Shown piece by piece: positions 9,817 to 20,455 of a stretch of DNA of 64,000 bases (positions are counted from its first letter, which is position 1; each line of letters starts with the position of its first letter). The DNA is from Desulfuromonadales bacterium. GTDB taxonomy: Bacteria; Desulfobacterota; Desulfuromonadia; Geobacterales; Pseudopelobacteraceae. The DNA lies in assembly GCA_016650295.1 (NCBI GenBank), contig JAENWA010000114.1, positions 62,001 through 126,000 on the forward strand. The letters are read 5' to 3'. The position numbers and the translations under genes are program-made. The notes beneath the pieces were generated by a model. That model had not been told where the DNA came from. It saw only the letters and a list, made by a program, of their open reading frames with translations, and did no database searches.

Positions 9817-10743
9817 ATGAATGCCATTGAGATATCCGGATTATGCAAACAGTTTAAGGGAAAGAGAAGAACCTGCGTAGATGCTCTGAAAAACCTGGAT
9901 CTTCAGATTGAGGCCGGTGAGGTGTTCGGTTTTCTCGGCCCGAACGGCGCTGGGAAAAGTACGACTATCAAGCTTGTAATGGGGCTTCTGCGGCCGACTT
10001 CCGGCACTGCCATTATTATGGGTGTAGACTCAACCCTGGCTGAATCCCGTCGTAAGGTCGGTTTTTTGCCGGAAAATCCCGCCTTTTATGATTATCTGAG
10101 TGCTGAGGAGTATGTAGCTTTTGTCGGATCGCAATTCAAGATGGATACAGCTCTGCTCAAGCGCCGTTCCGATGAAGTAATAAAACAACTGGACCTGTGG
10201 GAAGCCCGTAAACGTCCGATGCGAAGCTACAGCAAAGGTATGATACAAAGGGTCGGTCTGGCGCAGGCCCTTGTTCATGACCCGGATGTGTATATTCTGG
10301 ATGAGCCGATGAGCGGGCTTGATCCTATTGGGCGGGCCCTGGTAAAGGACATCATCCTTGATCTGAAGAAGCGTGGCAAATGTGTCTTTTTCAGTACTCA
10401 TATCACCGATGATGTGGAGAAGGTATGTGACCGGGTAGGGGTGATCGTCAAAGGGAGTCTGGTGGCGATTGACAGAGTAGAAAATATACTGAGAAGTGGC
10501 TTGGAAGGGTATCTTGTCCATCTGCAACTGTCGGATGCAGATGCCGGTACTTTTGCAGGTCTCCAAGCCGTTCGCCGTACCGGTACCGTTTCTGAATTTT
10601 ATGTACCGAGCAGCGTATTTAATGCCTTTATGGGTGCTGTGAACACATCAGGTAAGGAAGTTGTTCTGGTCGAGACAAAACGTAGAGATCTGGAAGATTT
10701 CTTTCTTTCTTTGGTAACATCCTCTGCTCAGGAATCCCGATAG
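9817..10743 (+). CDS. ABC transporter ATP-binding protein
   Basis: Walker A GPNGAGKSTT, signature YSKGMIQRVGLAQAL, Walker B VYILDEPMSGLDP, H-loop STHI. Confidence 0.95.
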   Translation: MNAIEISGLCKQFKGKRRTCVDALKNLDLQIEAGEVFGFLGPNGAGKSTTIKLVMGLLRPTSGTAIIMGVDSTLAESRRKVGFLPENPAFYDYLSAEEYVAFVGSQFKMDTALLKRRSDEVIKQLDLWEARKRPMRSYSKGMIQRVGLAQALVHDPDVYILDEPMSGLDPIGRALVKDIILDLKKRGKCVFFSTHITDDVEKVCDRVGVIVKGSLVAIDRVENILRSGLEGYLVHLQLSDADAGTFAGLQAVRRTGTVSEFYVPSSVFNAFMGAVNTSGKEVVLVETKRRDLEDFFLSLVTSSAQESR

Positions 10744-10746
10744 ACA

Positions 10747-11598
10747 ATGATAGTGAACACTTTTAGACTTTTGAGAATCCACCAGTGGTTGAAGAACCTG
10801 ATGCTGTTCTTCCCGCCTTTTCTAGGTGGGACTTTTTTTTCTGATTGTCTAGTTCCCCGGGCGCTGCTCCCTTTCATTGCATTTTGCACGGCCTCAAGTG
10901 CCACTTACATCCTTAACGACCTTTTTGACAAAGAGAATGACCGTCATCATCCTGAAAAGCGCACAAGACCAATCGCTTCCGGGGGCGTTTCTGCAGTCCC
11001 CGCACTATTGCTTGTTGCAGTGTTACTGGTTTGTAGCGTGTTGCTTGCATGGAATGTTTCCAGTATGTTCCTGCTCATGTTGGCAGTATATTTTGTTGTC
11101 TCATTAGCCTACAGTGTAAAGCTTAAAGAAATTGTCCTGGTGGATATCTTCTGTATATCGGCAGGATTTCTGCTGCGTCTGCAAGCAGGTGGTGTAGCCT
11201 TTAACGTTCCAATCTCCGAATGGCTGTTTTTAAGTGTATTCCTGCTTTCGGTCTTCTTGAGCACGGGCAAGAGGTTGGCTGAAAAACAACGCCTGGGAGA
11301 TGTGGAGCACCACCATCGCAAAGCGCTGCTGGCCTATCCGAAGGGATTTCTTGACGGCATCATGTACATGACCGGCAGCGCGGTGCTGGTAACCTACGCC
11401 ATGTACGTCATCTCGCGGCACTCGCCCTTGTTGCTCTACTCGGTACCGTTATGCTGTTTCGGGTTGTTGCGTTACATACTCCGGGTTCAGACCGGAAAGG
11501 GCGGAGATCCGACTGAATCGCTGACACAGGATGTACCGCTGCTGATTGTTGGTGTTGTGTGGGCATTTTTGGTGGGGTGGGGGATCTACGGGCGATGA
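10747..11598 (+). CDS. UbiA-family prenyltransferase, decaprenyl-phosphate phosphoribosyltransferase-like
   Basis: LLRIHQWLKNLMLFFPPFLGG...YILNDLFDKENDRHHPEKRTRPIASG. Confidence 0.88.
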   Translation: MIVNTFRLLRIHQWLKNLMLFFPPFLGGTFFSDCLVPRALLPFIAFCTASSATYILNDLFDKENDRHHPEKRTRPIASGGVSAVPALLLVAVLLVCSVLLAWNVSSMFLLMLAVYFVVSLAYSVKLKEIVLVDIFCISAGFLLRLQAGGVAFNVPISEWLFLSVFLLSVFLSTGKRLAEKQRLGDVEHHHRKALLAYPKGFLDGIMYMTGSAVLVTYAMYVISRHSPLLLYSVPLCCFGLLRYILRVQTGKGGDPTESLTQDVPLLIVGVVWAFLVGWGIYGR

Positions 11599-12497
11599 GA
11601 CAGCATGCACTGAAGTGGCTTTATAAACGATTTCCTTTCGATTTGAGGGGCGATTGTGGCGTCCCTCCCGCACAGGGAGGAATCAGAATTTCCTGTGTCA
11701 TTAATTTCTACGGCAGACTTGATCTCTTGGCTGGAATTCTGCATTCGTTATTGCAACAAAGTTTTGCCCCCAGTTTATTCGAAGTCGTTCTAGTAGAAGA
11801 CAGAAACGGGACCGATGCCGGTCGCCAGATGGCAGGCCAGTTCAGCGATCGCCTGCCAATTGTTTATCTGCCTCTTGATGACAATTTTGGAAAGATGGGG
11901 TACTCAAGGAATTTTGGCCTGAAGCATTCAAGAGGCGATATTGTTCTTTTTCTTGATGATGATACAGTTATTACGCAGGAGAATTTTCTGGAAACACTGG
12001 TATCTGTCTTCAATAACAATCCTGACTCGGAAGCAGTTGTTCCCCATGGACATGCCAGCTATTCTCTTCTAAAAGACAAGTATGATTTTCACGATCCGTA
12101 TTTCATGACCAGTCGCTGTACTGCCTATCGCCGATCAACCATGCAAGAGTTGGGAGGGTTCATGGATTATTTTGTCGGACAGGAAGATGTTGAATTCGTT
12201 ACTCGATTCACCATAGCCGGTAAGCATAGTTTGAATAGCGATGACCTGCATTATTTTCATCCGCCCTTGTTGGTACCGAACACCCGCAAACCAAGAGCTG
12301 TCGGATTCTCGTTTTACGGTCTAAACAAACGGTATTCCTGGCCAGTCTGGCTGATACTTCTTGGTAATTGTTCACGTCATGCTCCGTTGATATTGCTCCC
12401 AGCGCGCAGATGTAGGGAACAAGGGCGTTTCGGACTTGGTTTTATCTGCGGAATTTACGATGGTATATTCGGAAAACAAATGCAGAGGTATGGATGA
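11595..12497 (+). CDS. Glycosyltransferase family 2
   Basis: CVINFYGRLDLLAGILHSL...VVLVEDRNGTD...GDIVLFLDDDTVI. The start is probably ATG 11595 (ATGA overlap with the upstream stop), not the ORF-track start at 11559. Confidence 0.85.
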   Translation: MRQHALKWLYKRFPFDLRGDCGVPPAQGGIRISCVINFYGRLDLLAGILHSLLQQSFAPSLFEVVLVEDRNGTDAGRQMAGQFSDRLPIVYLPLDDNFGKMGYSRNFGLKHSRGDIVLFLDDDTVITQENFLETLVSVFNNNPDSEAVVPHGHASYSLLKDKYDFHDPYFMTSRCTAYRRSTMQELGGFMDYFVGQEDVEFVTRFTIAGKHSLNSDDLHYFHPPLLVPNTRKPRAVGFSFYGLNKRYSWPVWLILLGNCSRHAPLILLPARRCREQGRFGLGFICGIYDGIFGKQMQRYG

Positions 12498-12654
12498 ACA
12501 GTGATACGACATGATACCGGGACCAGGGAGCATTGCATGAGTATGTTCATAAATGTTGTAAATAAATGTTGTAAATAATATGAACACGGATTATCACCCA
12601 GATGAGTCTTGATATTTGTTCTGAATAAAGTAAATCAAATTTACACTGAGTTAG

Positions 12655-13671
<1,017 letters not shown>

Positions 13672-13680
13672 CGAGTCGAT

Positions 13681-14850
13681 ATGAAAAGATTATCAATTCC
13701 ATATGGTCGACAATCCATATCAGATGAAGATATACAGGCTGTTGTAGAAGTTCTTCGCTCAGACTGGCTTACCCAAGGCCCGACAGTGGAGCTGTTTGAA
13801 CGGGCCATTGCCGAATACTGCGGTGCAGAATATGCCGTAGCTGTCTCCAGTGCAACATCTGCCCTGCATCTTGCTTGTCTTGCCGCCGGTCTTGGTCCCG
13901 GGGATATTTTCTGGACATCCCCCAATACATTTGTTGCCTCTGCAAATTGTGGTTTGTATTGTGGGGCAGATGTAGATTTTGTAGATATTGACTTTCATAC
14001 CTACAATCTTGACGTAGAGCAGCTTGAAGAAAAGCTCGTAGCCGCTGCATCTCTCGGCAGCCTGCCAAAACTAGTGATCCCGGTCCATTTCTCCGGGCAG
14101 TCCTGCGCTATGGAACGGATTCGAGAGTTGTCCGGAAAGTATGGATTCAGCGTGATCGAGGATGCCTCTCATGCCATCGGTGGCAGATATAAAGACCATA
14201 CTATTGGAAGTTGCTTCTTATCAGACATGGCAGTGTTCAGCTTTCATCCGGTGAAAATCATCACTACCGGCGAGGGGGGGATGGTACTGACCAATCGCAG
14301 AGAACTGTATGAAAAGCTGGTACGGCTCCGTAGCCACGGTATCACCCGCAACCCTGATCTGATGCAGGGGGAGAGCCACGGCCCCTGGTATTATCAGCAG
14401 ATCGAGCTTGGCTTCAACTATCGCATGACCGACATCCAGGCAGCTCTCGGCTTGAGCCAGATGCAGCGGCTTGACGAGTTTGTTGTACGGCGGCATGAAC
14501 TGGCGCAAAGATACAGTGATGCGTTTATTGATCTTCCTTTGACAACCCCATGGCAGAGCCCTGATTCCTATTCGGCATTTCATCTTTATGTAATACGCTT
14601 GCAACTTGACAAAATACGGATAACTCATAAGCAGTTTTTTGAATATCTGCTGGAGCGAGGTATCCTTGTAAACCTGCACTACATCCCGGTACACACACAA
14701 CCTTATTACGCCGACCTCGGTTTCCGGCAGGGGGATTTTCCCCAGTCTGAGCATTTTTATAAGGAGGCTGTAACTATCCCTCTTTATCCAGCCATGACCG
14801 AAGAACAGCAGGACCATGTCATTACTGTCATGCGTAAGGCGCTGCTGTGA
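13681..14850 (+). CDS. pseC: UDP-4-amino-4,6-dideoxy-L-AltNAc transaminase, PseC
   Basis: DegT/DnrJ family: IPYGRQSISDEDIQAVVEVLRSDWLTQGPTVE; SFHPVKIITTGEGGM; adjacent to pseB. Confidence 0.95.
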   Translation: MKRLSIPYGRQSISDEDIQAVVEVLRSDWLTQGPTVELFERAIAEYCGAEYAVAVSSATSALHLACLAAGLGPGDIFWTSPNTFVASANCGLYCGADVDFVDIDFHTYNLDVEQLEEKLVAAASLGSLPKLVIPVHFSGQSCAMERIRELSGKYGFSVIEDASHAIGGRYKDHTIGSCFLSDMAVFSFHPVKIITTGEGGMVLTNRRELYEKLVRLRSHGITRNPDLMQGESHGPWYYQQIELGFNYRMTDIQAALGLSQMQRLDEFVVRRHELAQRYSDAFIDLPLTTPWQSPDSYSAFHLYVIRLQLDKIRITHKQFFEYLLERGILVNLHYIPVHTQPYYADLGFRQGDFPQSEHFYKEAVTIPLYPAMTEEQQDHVITVMRKALL

Positions 14851-15731
14851 AGCTGGGGCTTGGAACAGTACAGTTCGGGATGGGATACGGCATCTCAAAC
14901 CAGCAGGGACAAACCCCCGTTGATGAAGTTGCCAGAATCCTTTCCGTGGCACAGCGCAACAATATCCGGATAGTTGATACCGCTGCCTTGTATGGTACCA
15001 GTGAAGAGTCGCTGGGTATGGTGATGCCGGCAGGGCATACATTCAGGATCGTAACAAAGACTGTTCGATTCGATGCGCCCAGGCCCAGCATAACGTTGCA
15101 CGATGCGGAGCTGCTGGAAAGCAGCTTTGAACGCTCTTTGCAGAAATTAAAGAGTCCTACGCTTTATGGGTTATTGCTGCACAATGTTAAGGATCTTCTC
15201 GCCAGTGGCGGTAATCTGCTATATGAGCGGATGGTAACAGTTAAAAACAGGGGTTTGGTTTCAAAAATAGGTGTTTCAGTTTATGCTGCGGAGGAGATCG
15301 ACAGGGTTCTGGATGCATATGACATAGACCTGATCCAGCTGCCTGTTAATGTGCTTGATCAGCGGCTCATCACCGGTGGCCAGCTGAAAAAACTCAAGGC
15401 AGCCGGGGTGGAAATACATGCCAGGTCACCATTACTCCAGGGCTTGCTGCTGATGGAACCGGAAACGCTGTCCCCTTTTTTTGATTCGGTGAAAGCGCAT
15501 CTTAAGATGTACCGTGCATTTCTTTCAAAAAACGGCATTACTCCTGTGCAGGCAGCAGTTGGGTTTGCCGCTGCCGTTGAGGAGATTGATGCGGTTATCT
15601 GTGGTGTGAATAACCACCGGCAACTTGAGGAGCTGTGTGCTGCTCCTGCCTTGAACAACATGAATTTCCATCAATTTGCAATAAATGATGACACTATTCT
15701 TAATCCGTCCAAGTGGTTAACTAATCCATAA
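14847..15731 (+). CDS. Aldo/keto reductase family protein
   Basis: LGLGTVQFGMGYGISN...IRIVDTAALYGTSEESLG; 4-bp overlap with pseC. Confidence 0.88.
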   Translation: MKLGLGTVQFGMGYGISNQQGQTPVDEVARILSVAQRNNIRIVDTAALYGTSEESLGMVMPAGHTFRIVTKTVRFDAPRPSITLHDAELLESSFERSLQKLKSPTLYGLLLHNVKDLLASGGNLLYERMVTVKNRGLVSKIGVSVYAAEEIDRVLDAYDIDLIQLPVNVLDQRLITGGQLKKLKAAGVEIHARSPLLQGLLLMEPETLSPFFDSVKAHLKMYRAFLSKNGITPVQAAVGFAAAVEEIDAVICGVNNHRQLEELCAAPALNNMNFHQFAINDDTILNPSKWLTNP

Positions 15732-15748
15732 GGAGCCATGATCCTACG

Positions 15749-17776
15749 ATGAAAACGGTTGCAATCGTTCAGGCCCGAATGGGCTCCACCCGTCTGCCCA
15801 ACAAGGTCATGCGCACCATCAATGGAATTCCCCTGATTGAGCTGCTGCTTAAAAGGCTCGCAGGTGCAAAACGCATTGACAGAATAGTACTGGCAACGTC
15901 GGATGATCCTCTTAACAAGCCATTGGTTGACCACGTACAAACTCTCGGCTATGACGTCTTCCAGGGAAGCGAAACTGATGTGCTTGACCGCTACTATCAG
16001 GCTGCCAGTCCGTATCACCCCGATACGGTGGTACGTATTACCGGTGACTGCCCTTTGATTGATCCGCAGGTTGTTGATCGGGCGATTGTCGAGTATGAAG
16101 CGCAGGGAGCGGATTATCTGAGCAACACCGCACCTCCGACTTATCCGGATGGCCTGGATACGGAGGTGTTTTCCTATCATGCATTGCAACTAGCCGCTCA
16201 ACAGTCCGTTAACCCAGGCGATCGCGAGCATGTCACCCCGTTCATCAGAACTTCCGGTCAATTCAAAACCGGCAACTTCGCCCATGAAACCGACTACTCA
16301 GCGGAGCGCTGGACCGTAGATGAACTGGTTGATTTTGAGGTCATTTCATCTGTGTTCGGCCACTTTCACCCACGCACCGACTTTGGCTGGCTGGAAGTAA
16401 TGGCGCTTCGTCAGGCGCAACCGGCACTATTCCAGGCCAATCAACACCTGATTCGGAATGAAGGAGCAGTCATGGGTACCGGACAAAAGCTCTGGAAGCG
16501 CGCCAAACAGGTCATACCCGGCGGCAACATGCTGCTGTCCAAACGTGCGGAAATGTTCCTGCCGGACCAGTGGCCTGCCTATTTCAGCAAGGCAAAGGGG
16601 TGCAAGGTCTGGGATCTGGACGGCAAGGAATATATCGATATGTCCATCATGGGTATCGGCACAAATACCCTGGGATACGGCCATCCGGAAGTTGACGAAG
16701 CGGTGCGGAAGACTATCGATGCCGGCAATATGTCCACATTCAACTGCCCGGAAGAGGTGTATCTGGCTGAAAAGCTGATTGAGCTGCACCCCTGGGCAGA
16801 CATGGTTCGCCTGGCTCGTACGGGTGGTGAGGCCAATGCTATTGCCATCAGGATAGCCCGTGCAGCTACCGGCAAGGATAAGGTTGCCATCTGCGGGTAC
16901 CATGGCTGGCATGACTGGTATCTATCCGCCAATCTGGGTGATGATGAGAACCTGTCCGGCCACCTGCTTCCCGGTCTCGAACCGAAAGGTGTCCCCCAAA
17001 GTCTGCGTGGTACAGTATTTCCATTCAATTACAACGACTTTGCTCAGCTGGAAGCACTGGTGACTGTCAACGACATTGGAGTTATCAAGATGGAAGTGGC
17101 CCGCAATATGGGGCCGGAAGATAATTTTCTGCATAAAGTCCGTCAGCTTGCAACCGAACGCGGAATTGTGCTGATATTTGATGAATGCACCTCCGGTTTC
17201 CGGGAAACCTTTGGCGGGGTGCACAAAAAATACGGTGTTGAACCCGATATGGCCATGTTTGGCAAAGCCTTGGGCAACGGGTACGCCATAACCGCCACTC
17301 TTGGCCGCCGGGAAATCATGGAGGCCGCTCAATCCACCTTTATCAGCAGTACCTTCTGGACAGAACGGATCGGACCCACTGCGGCCCTGAAAACCCTGGA
17401 GGTGATGGAGAAGCTGCAGTCTTGGGAGACCATTACCCAGACAGGGAACCAGATTAGGCAACGCTGGCAGCAGCTTGCCGACAGGCACGGGATCAGCATT
17501 GCTCACTGGGGTTTGCCGGCTTTAGCCGGATTCACCATCAACAGCCCAAATGCGTTGGCGTATAAAACCTTGATCACCCAGGAGATGCTGTCGAAAGGGT
17601 ATCTCGCCGGAACCAGCGTATATGTGTGCACAGAGCACACCGCTGAAGTGGTGGACTGTTTCTTCAAAGAACTGGATCCTGTGTTTGCATGTATCAGGGA
17701 GTGTGAAGATGGAAGGGATGTCATGGGGTTACTGAAAGGACCGGTGTGTCACGCCGGGTTTAAACGGCTTAACTGA
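15749..17776 (+). CDS. Fusion: cytidylyltransferase (PseF/SpsF-like) + class III (GSA-type) aminotransferase
   Basis: N-terminal VAIVQARMGSTRLPNKVMRTINGIPLIELLLKRL; C-terminal GNMLLSKRAEMFLPDQWPAYFSKAKGCKVWDLDGKEYID...LIFDECTSGFRETFGG...MFGKALGNGYAITA. Boundary near nt 16470. Confidence 0.93.
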   Translation: MKTVAIVQARMGSTRLPNKVMRTINGIPLIELLLKRLAGAKRIDRIVLATSDDPLNKPLVDHVQTLGYDVFQGSETDVLDRYYQAASPYHPDTVVRITGDCPLIDPQVVDRAIVEYEAQGADYLSNTAPPTYPDGLDTEVFSYHALQLAAQQSVNPGDREHVTPFIRTSGQFKTGNFAHETDYSAERWTVDELVDFEVISSVFGHFHPRTDFGWLEVMALRQAQPALFQANQHLIRNEGAVMGTGQKLWKRAKQVIPGGNMLLSKRAEMFLPDQWPAYFSKAKGCKVWDLDGKEYIDMSIMGIGTNTLGYGHPEVDEAVRKTIDAGNMSTFNCPEEVYLAEKLIELHPWADMVRLARTGGEANAIAIRIARAATGKDKVAICGYHGWHDWYLSANLGDDENLSGHLLPGLEPKGVPQSLRGTVFPFNYNDFAQLEALVTVNDIGVIKMEVARNMGPEDNFLHKVRQLATERGIVLIFDECTSGFRETFGGVHKKYGVEPDMAMFGKALGNGYAITATLGRREIMEAAQSTFISSTFWTERIGPTAALKTLEVMEKLQSWETITQTGNQIRQRWQQLADRHGISIAHWGLPALAGFTINSPNALAYKTLITQEMLSKGYLAGTSVYVCTEHTAEVVDCFFKELDPVFACIRECEDGRDVMGLLKGPVCHAGFKRLN

Positions 17777-19302
17777 TGTCGCATATTTCGGTCATCTTCC
17801 GTACAGACGCATCGTTGCAGATCGGCAGCGGACATGTCATACGCTGTCTCACCCTTGCCGATGAACTGCGGCAGCGTGGGGCGAAGGTCATGTTCATCTG
17901 TCGTGAACACCCTGGCAACCTGATCGGCCTGATTGAAGGGAAGGGGTATCAGGTGGCGCGTCTGCCGCATCCAGAGGCTGCATATGACGCCGCCGCAGAC
18001 GATGTCCGCCATGCTGCATGGCTGGGTGTTCCGTGGGCACAGGATGCCGCGGACACCAGTGCAGCGATGGGGAATATGCTCCCCCAGTGGCTGATCGTCG
18101 ACCACTATGCAATTGACTGTCGCTGGGAGGAAAAACTGCGATTGCTGGCCGGCAGGATCATGGTAATTGATGATCTGGCTGATCGCCCCCATGACTGTGA
18201 CCTGCTGCTGGACCAGAATCTGTATCAGGAAATGGGTAACCGCTACGAAATCCTTGTTCCCCCCGGCTGTCACAAGCTGCTTGGACCCGGGTATGCTCTG
18301 TTACGGCCTGAATTTGCCGCTGTCCGCACAAACCTTCGCCAGCGTGACGGGCAGGTACGGCGGGTGCTGGTTTTTTTTGGCGGCGTGGATGCGACCAACG
18401 AAACGGAAAAGGCCATCAAAGTCCTGACAGGGATTGTTGATCGGCAGTTTGCAGTTGATGTCGTGGTGGGTGGAGGGAACCTTTATAAAGAGCAGATTCA
18501 GAAATTATGTGCAGGCCTCCATGGTTTTCACTATCACTGCCAGGTTGAAAACATGGCGGCAATCATGGCGGCGGCGGATCTGGCCATCGGCGCCGGCGGT
18601 ACTGCTACCTGGGAGCGATGCGCTATGGGGCTCCCTTCGATCGTAACTGCCCTTGCTGATAACCAAAGGAAACTTGCCAGAGCGGGAGCAAGGAATGGTC
18701 TGCTTTTCTATCTTGGTGAAGCAGGATCTGATTCATTGGAGCACCTGTTACCTGTACTGATATCTTGCACAAGCGCACCGGAAACCATGCTGTATTATTC
18801 TGCCACCTGTCTCAAGACGGTTGATGCGCGGGGCGTCAACAGGGTGGCAAATCTGTTGTTCCCGCCGCAGATTGCGGTGCGGCGAGCGACCCTTGAGGAT
18901 TGCGATGCCGTTTATGAATGGCGAAATGCTGAAGAAACCAGGCGGTATATTTTTCATGCTGATACAATTCCGCTTGATACCCATCGGGAATGGTATCGTC
19001 GCACCCTTGAAAATGCGGACAGAATCCTGCTTATTGGTGAAATCGATAACAAACCGGTAGGTGTCCTGCGGTATGATCTGACACAGCACACAGCTCTCAT
19101 CTCGGTTTATCTGGTGCCTGGCTGTCAAGGACAGGGTGCCGGTGCACAGATCGTTCGTAGAGGATCCCAATGGCTTCGGGAACATTGCCCGCAAATAAGC
19201 GTTGTGAATGCTGAAATTTCCCCGGAAAACAGTGCCTCGTTACGTGCCTTTGAATCGGCCAGGTTTAAAGAACACCACCTGATTTTCCAGGAGGTTCTGT
19301 AA
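17776..19302 (+). CDS. Fusion: PseG UDP-sugar hydrolase + PseH-like GNAT N-acetyltransferase
   Basis: IVFRTDASLQIGSGHVIRCLTLADELRQRG (PseG); AIGAGGTATWERCAMGLPSIV; C-terminal VRRATLEDCDAVYEWRN...VYLVPGCQGQGAGAQIV (GNAT). Confidence 0.92.
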   Translation: MSHISVIFRTDASLQIGSGHVIRCLTLADELRQRGAKVMFICREHPGNLIGLIEGKGYQVARLPHPEAAYDAAADDVRHAAWLGVPWAQDAADTSAAMGNMLPQWLIVDHYAIDCRWEEKLRLLAGRIMVIDDLADRPHDCDLLLDQNLYQEMGNRYEILVPPGCHKLLGPGYALLRPEFAAVRTNLRQRDGQVRRVLVFFGGVDATNETEKAIKVLTGIVDRQFAVDVVVGGGNLYKEQIQKLCAGLHGFHYHCQVENMAAIMAAADLAIGAGGTATWERCAMGLPSIVTALADNQRKLARAGARNGLLFYLGEAGSDSLEHLLPVLISCTSAPETMLYYSATCLKTVDARGVNRVANLLFPPQIAVRRATLEDCDAVYEWRNAEETRRYIFHADTIPLDTHREWYRRTLENADRILLIGEIDNKPVGVLRYDLTQHTALISVYLVPGCQGQGAGAQIVRRGSQWLREHCPQISVVNAEISPENSASLRAFESARFKEHHLIFQEVL

Positions 19303-20366
19303 TGGACAGGGAACAGTCGATACAGATCGCCGATCTACGTATCGGATTGAATTATCCGCCGTTTATCATTGCCGAGATGTCTGGGAATCATAACCAGTCT
19401 CTGGAGCGCGCCCTTGCGATTGTTGACGCGGCTGCGGCGGCTGGTGCCCATGCCCTGAAACTTCAGACCTATACCGCCGATACCATGACATTGGATATCA
19501 GTGAGGGGGAGTTTTTCATCAAGGACCCCACCAGTCTCTGGAAAGGGCGTTCACTGTATGACCTGTATCAGGAGGCTCATACCCCCTGGGAGTGGCATAA
19601 ACCGATCTTTGACCGCTGCCGTGAACGCGGCATGCTCTGCTTCAGTACCCCCTTTGACGATACGGCAGTTGATTTTCTCGAAGAGCTCGAATCCCCCTGC
19701 TACAAGATCGCCTCATTCGAGAACAGTGACCTGCCCCTGATTCGCAAGGTAGCGGCCACGGGCAAGCCGTTGATCATCTCTACCGGCATGGCTACGGTGG
19801 CTGAACTGGATGAAACCGTTAGTGCCGCCCGTGAATCCGGGTGCAAAGATCTGATCCTGCTGAAATGCACCAGCAGCTACCCGGCTACCCCGGAGCATTC
19901 CAATATCAGGACTATCCCTCATCTCCGTGAGCTGTTCGACTGCGAAGTCGGTCTTTCAGATCACACAATGGGCATAGGGGGGGCTCTGGCGGCTGTAGCT
20001 CTGGGGGCTACAGTCATTGAAAAGCATTTCACATCAAGCCGTAGTGACGGCGGGGTTGATGCCTCATTCTCAATGGAGCCGGATGAATTCAGCCGGTTAG
20101 TGGTGGAAAGCGAGCGGGGGTGGCAGTCCTTGGGAACAATATCTTACGGTAAGACGGCAAGTGAGGCAAATTCAGCACAGTTCCGCAGGTCTGTGTATGT
20201 GGTCAAGGATATTCGGGAGGGAGAGTGCTTTACTTCTGATAACATAAAAGTGATTCGACCCGGGCTGGGCCTTGAACCAAAATATTTGGATGTATTACTC
20301 GGCAAAAAGTCGTCGAGTGCGATTTCTCGAGGAACTCCCATATCATGGGATTTAGTGCTCCGTTAG
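19302..20366 (+). CDS. pseI: Pseudaminic acid synthase, PseI
   Basis: NeuB family: PPFIIAEMSGNHNQSLERALAIVDAAAAAGAHALKLQTYTADTMTLD; C-terminal SAF domain. Confidence 0.95.
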   Translation: MDREQSIQIADLRIGLNYPPFIIAEMSGNHNQSLERALAIVDAAAAAGAHALKLQTYTADTMTLDISEGEFFIKDPTSLWKGRSLYDLYQEAHTPWEWHKPIFDRCRERGMLCFSTPFDDTAVDFLEELESPCYKIASFENSDLPLIRKVAATGKPLIISTGMATVAELDETVSAARESGCKDLILLKCTSSYPATPEHSNIRTIPHLRELFDCEVGLSDHTMGIGGALAAVALGATVIEKHFTSSRSDGGVDASFSMEPDEFSRLVVESERGWQSLGTISYGKTASEANSAQFRRSVYVVKDIREGECFTSDNIKVIRPGLGLEPKYLDVLLGKKSSSAISRGTPISWDLVLR

Positions 20367-20455
20367 GGGTTTTGTTATGATATTGTCATCGAATACCAGC
20401 CGCACACCACTAGCCAACAGTTCATTCGCAGTTGCTGTGGTCGGGAGATTTTGTA

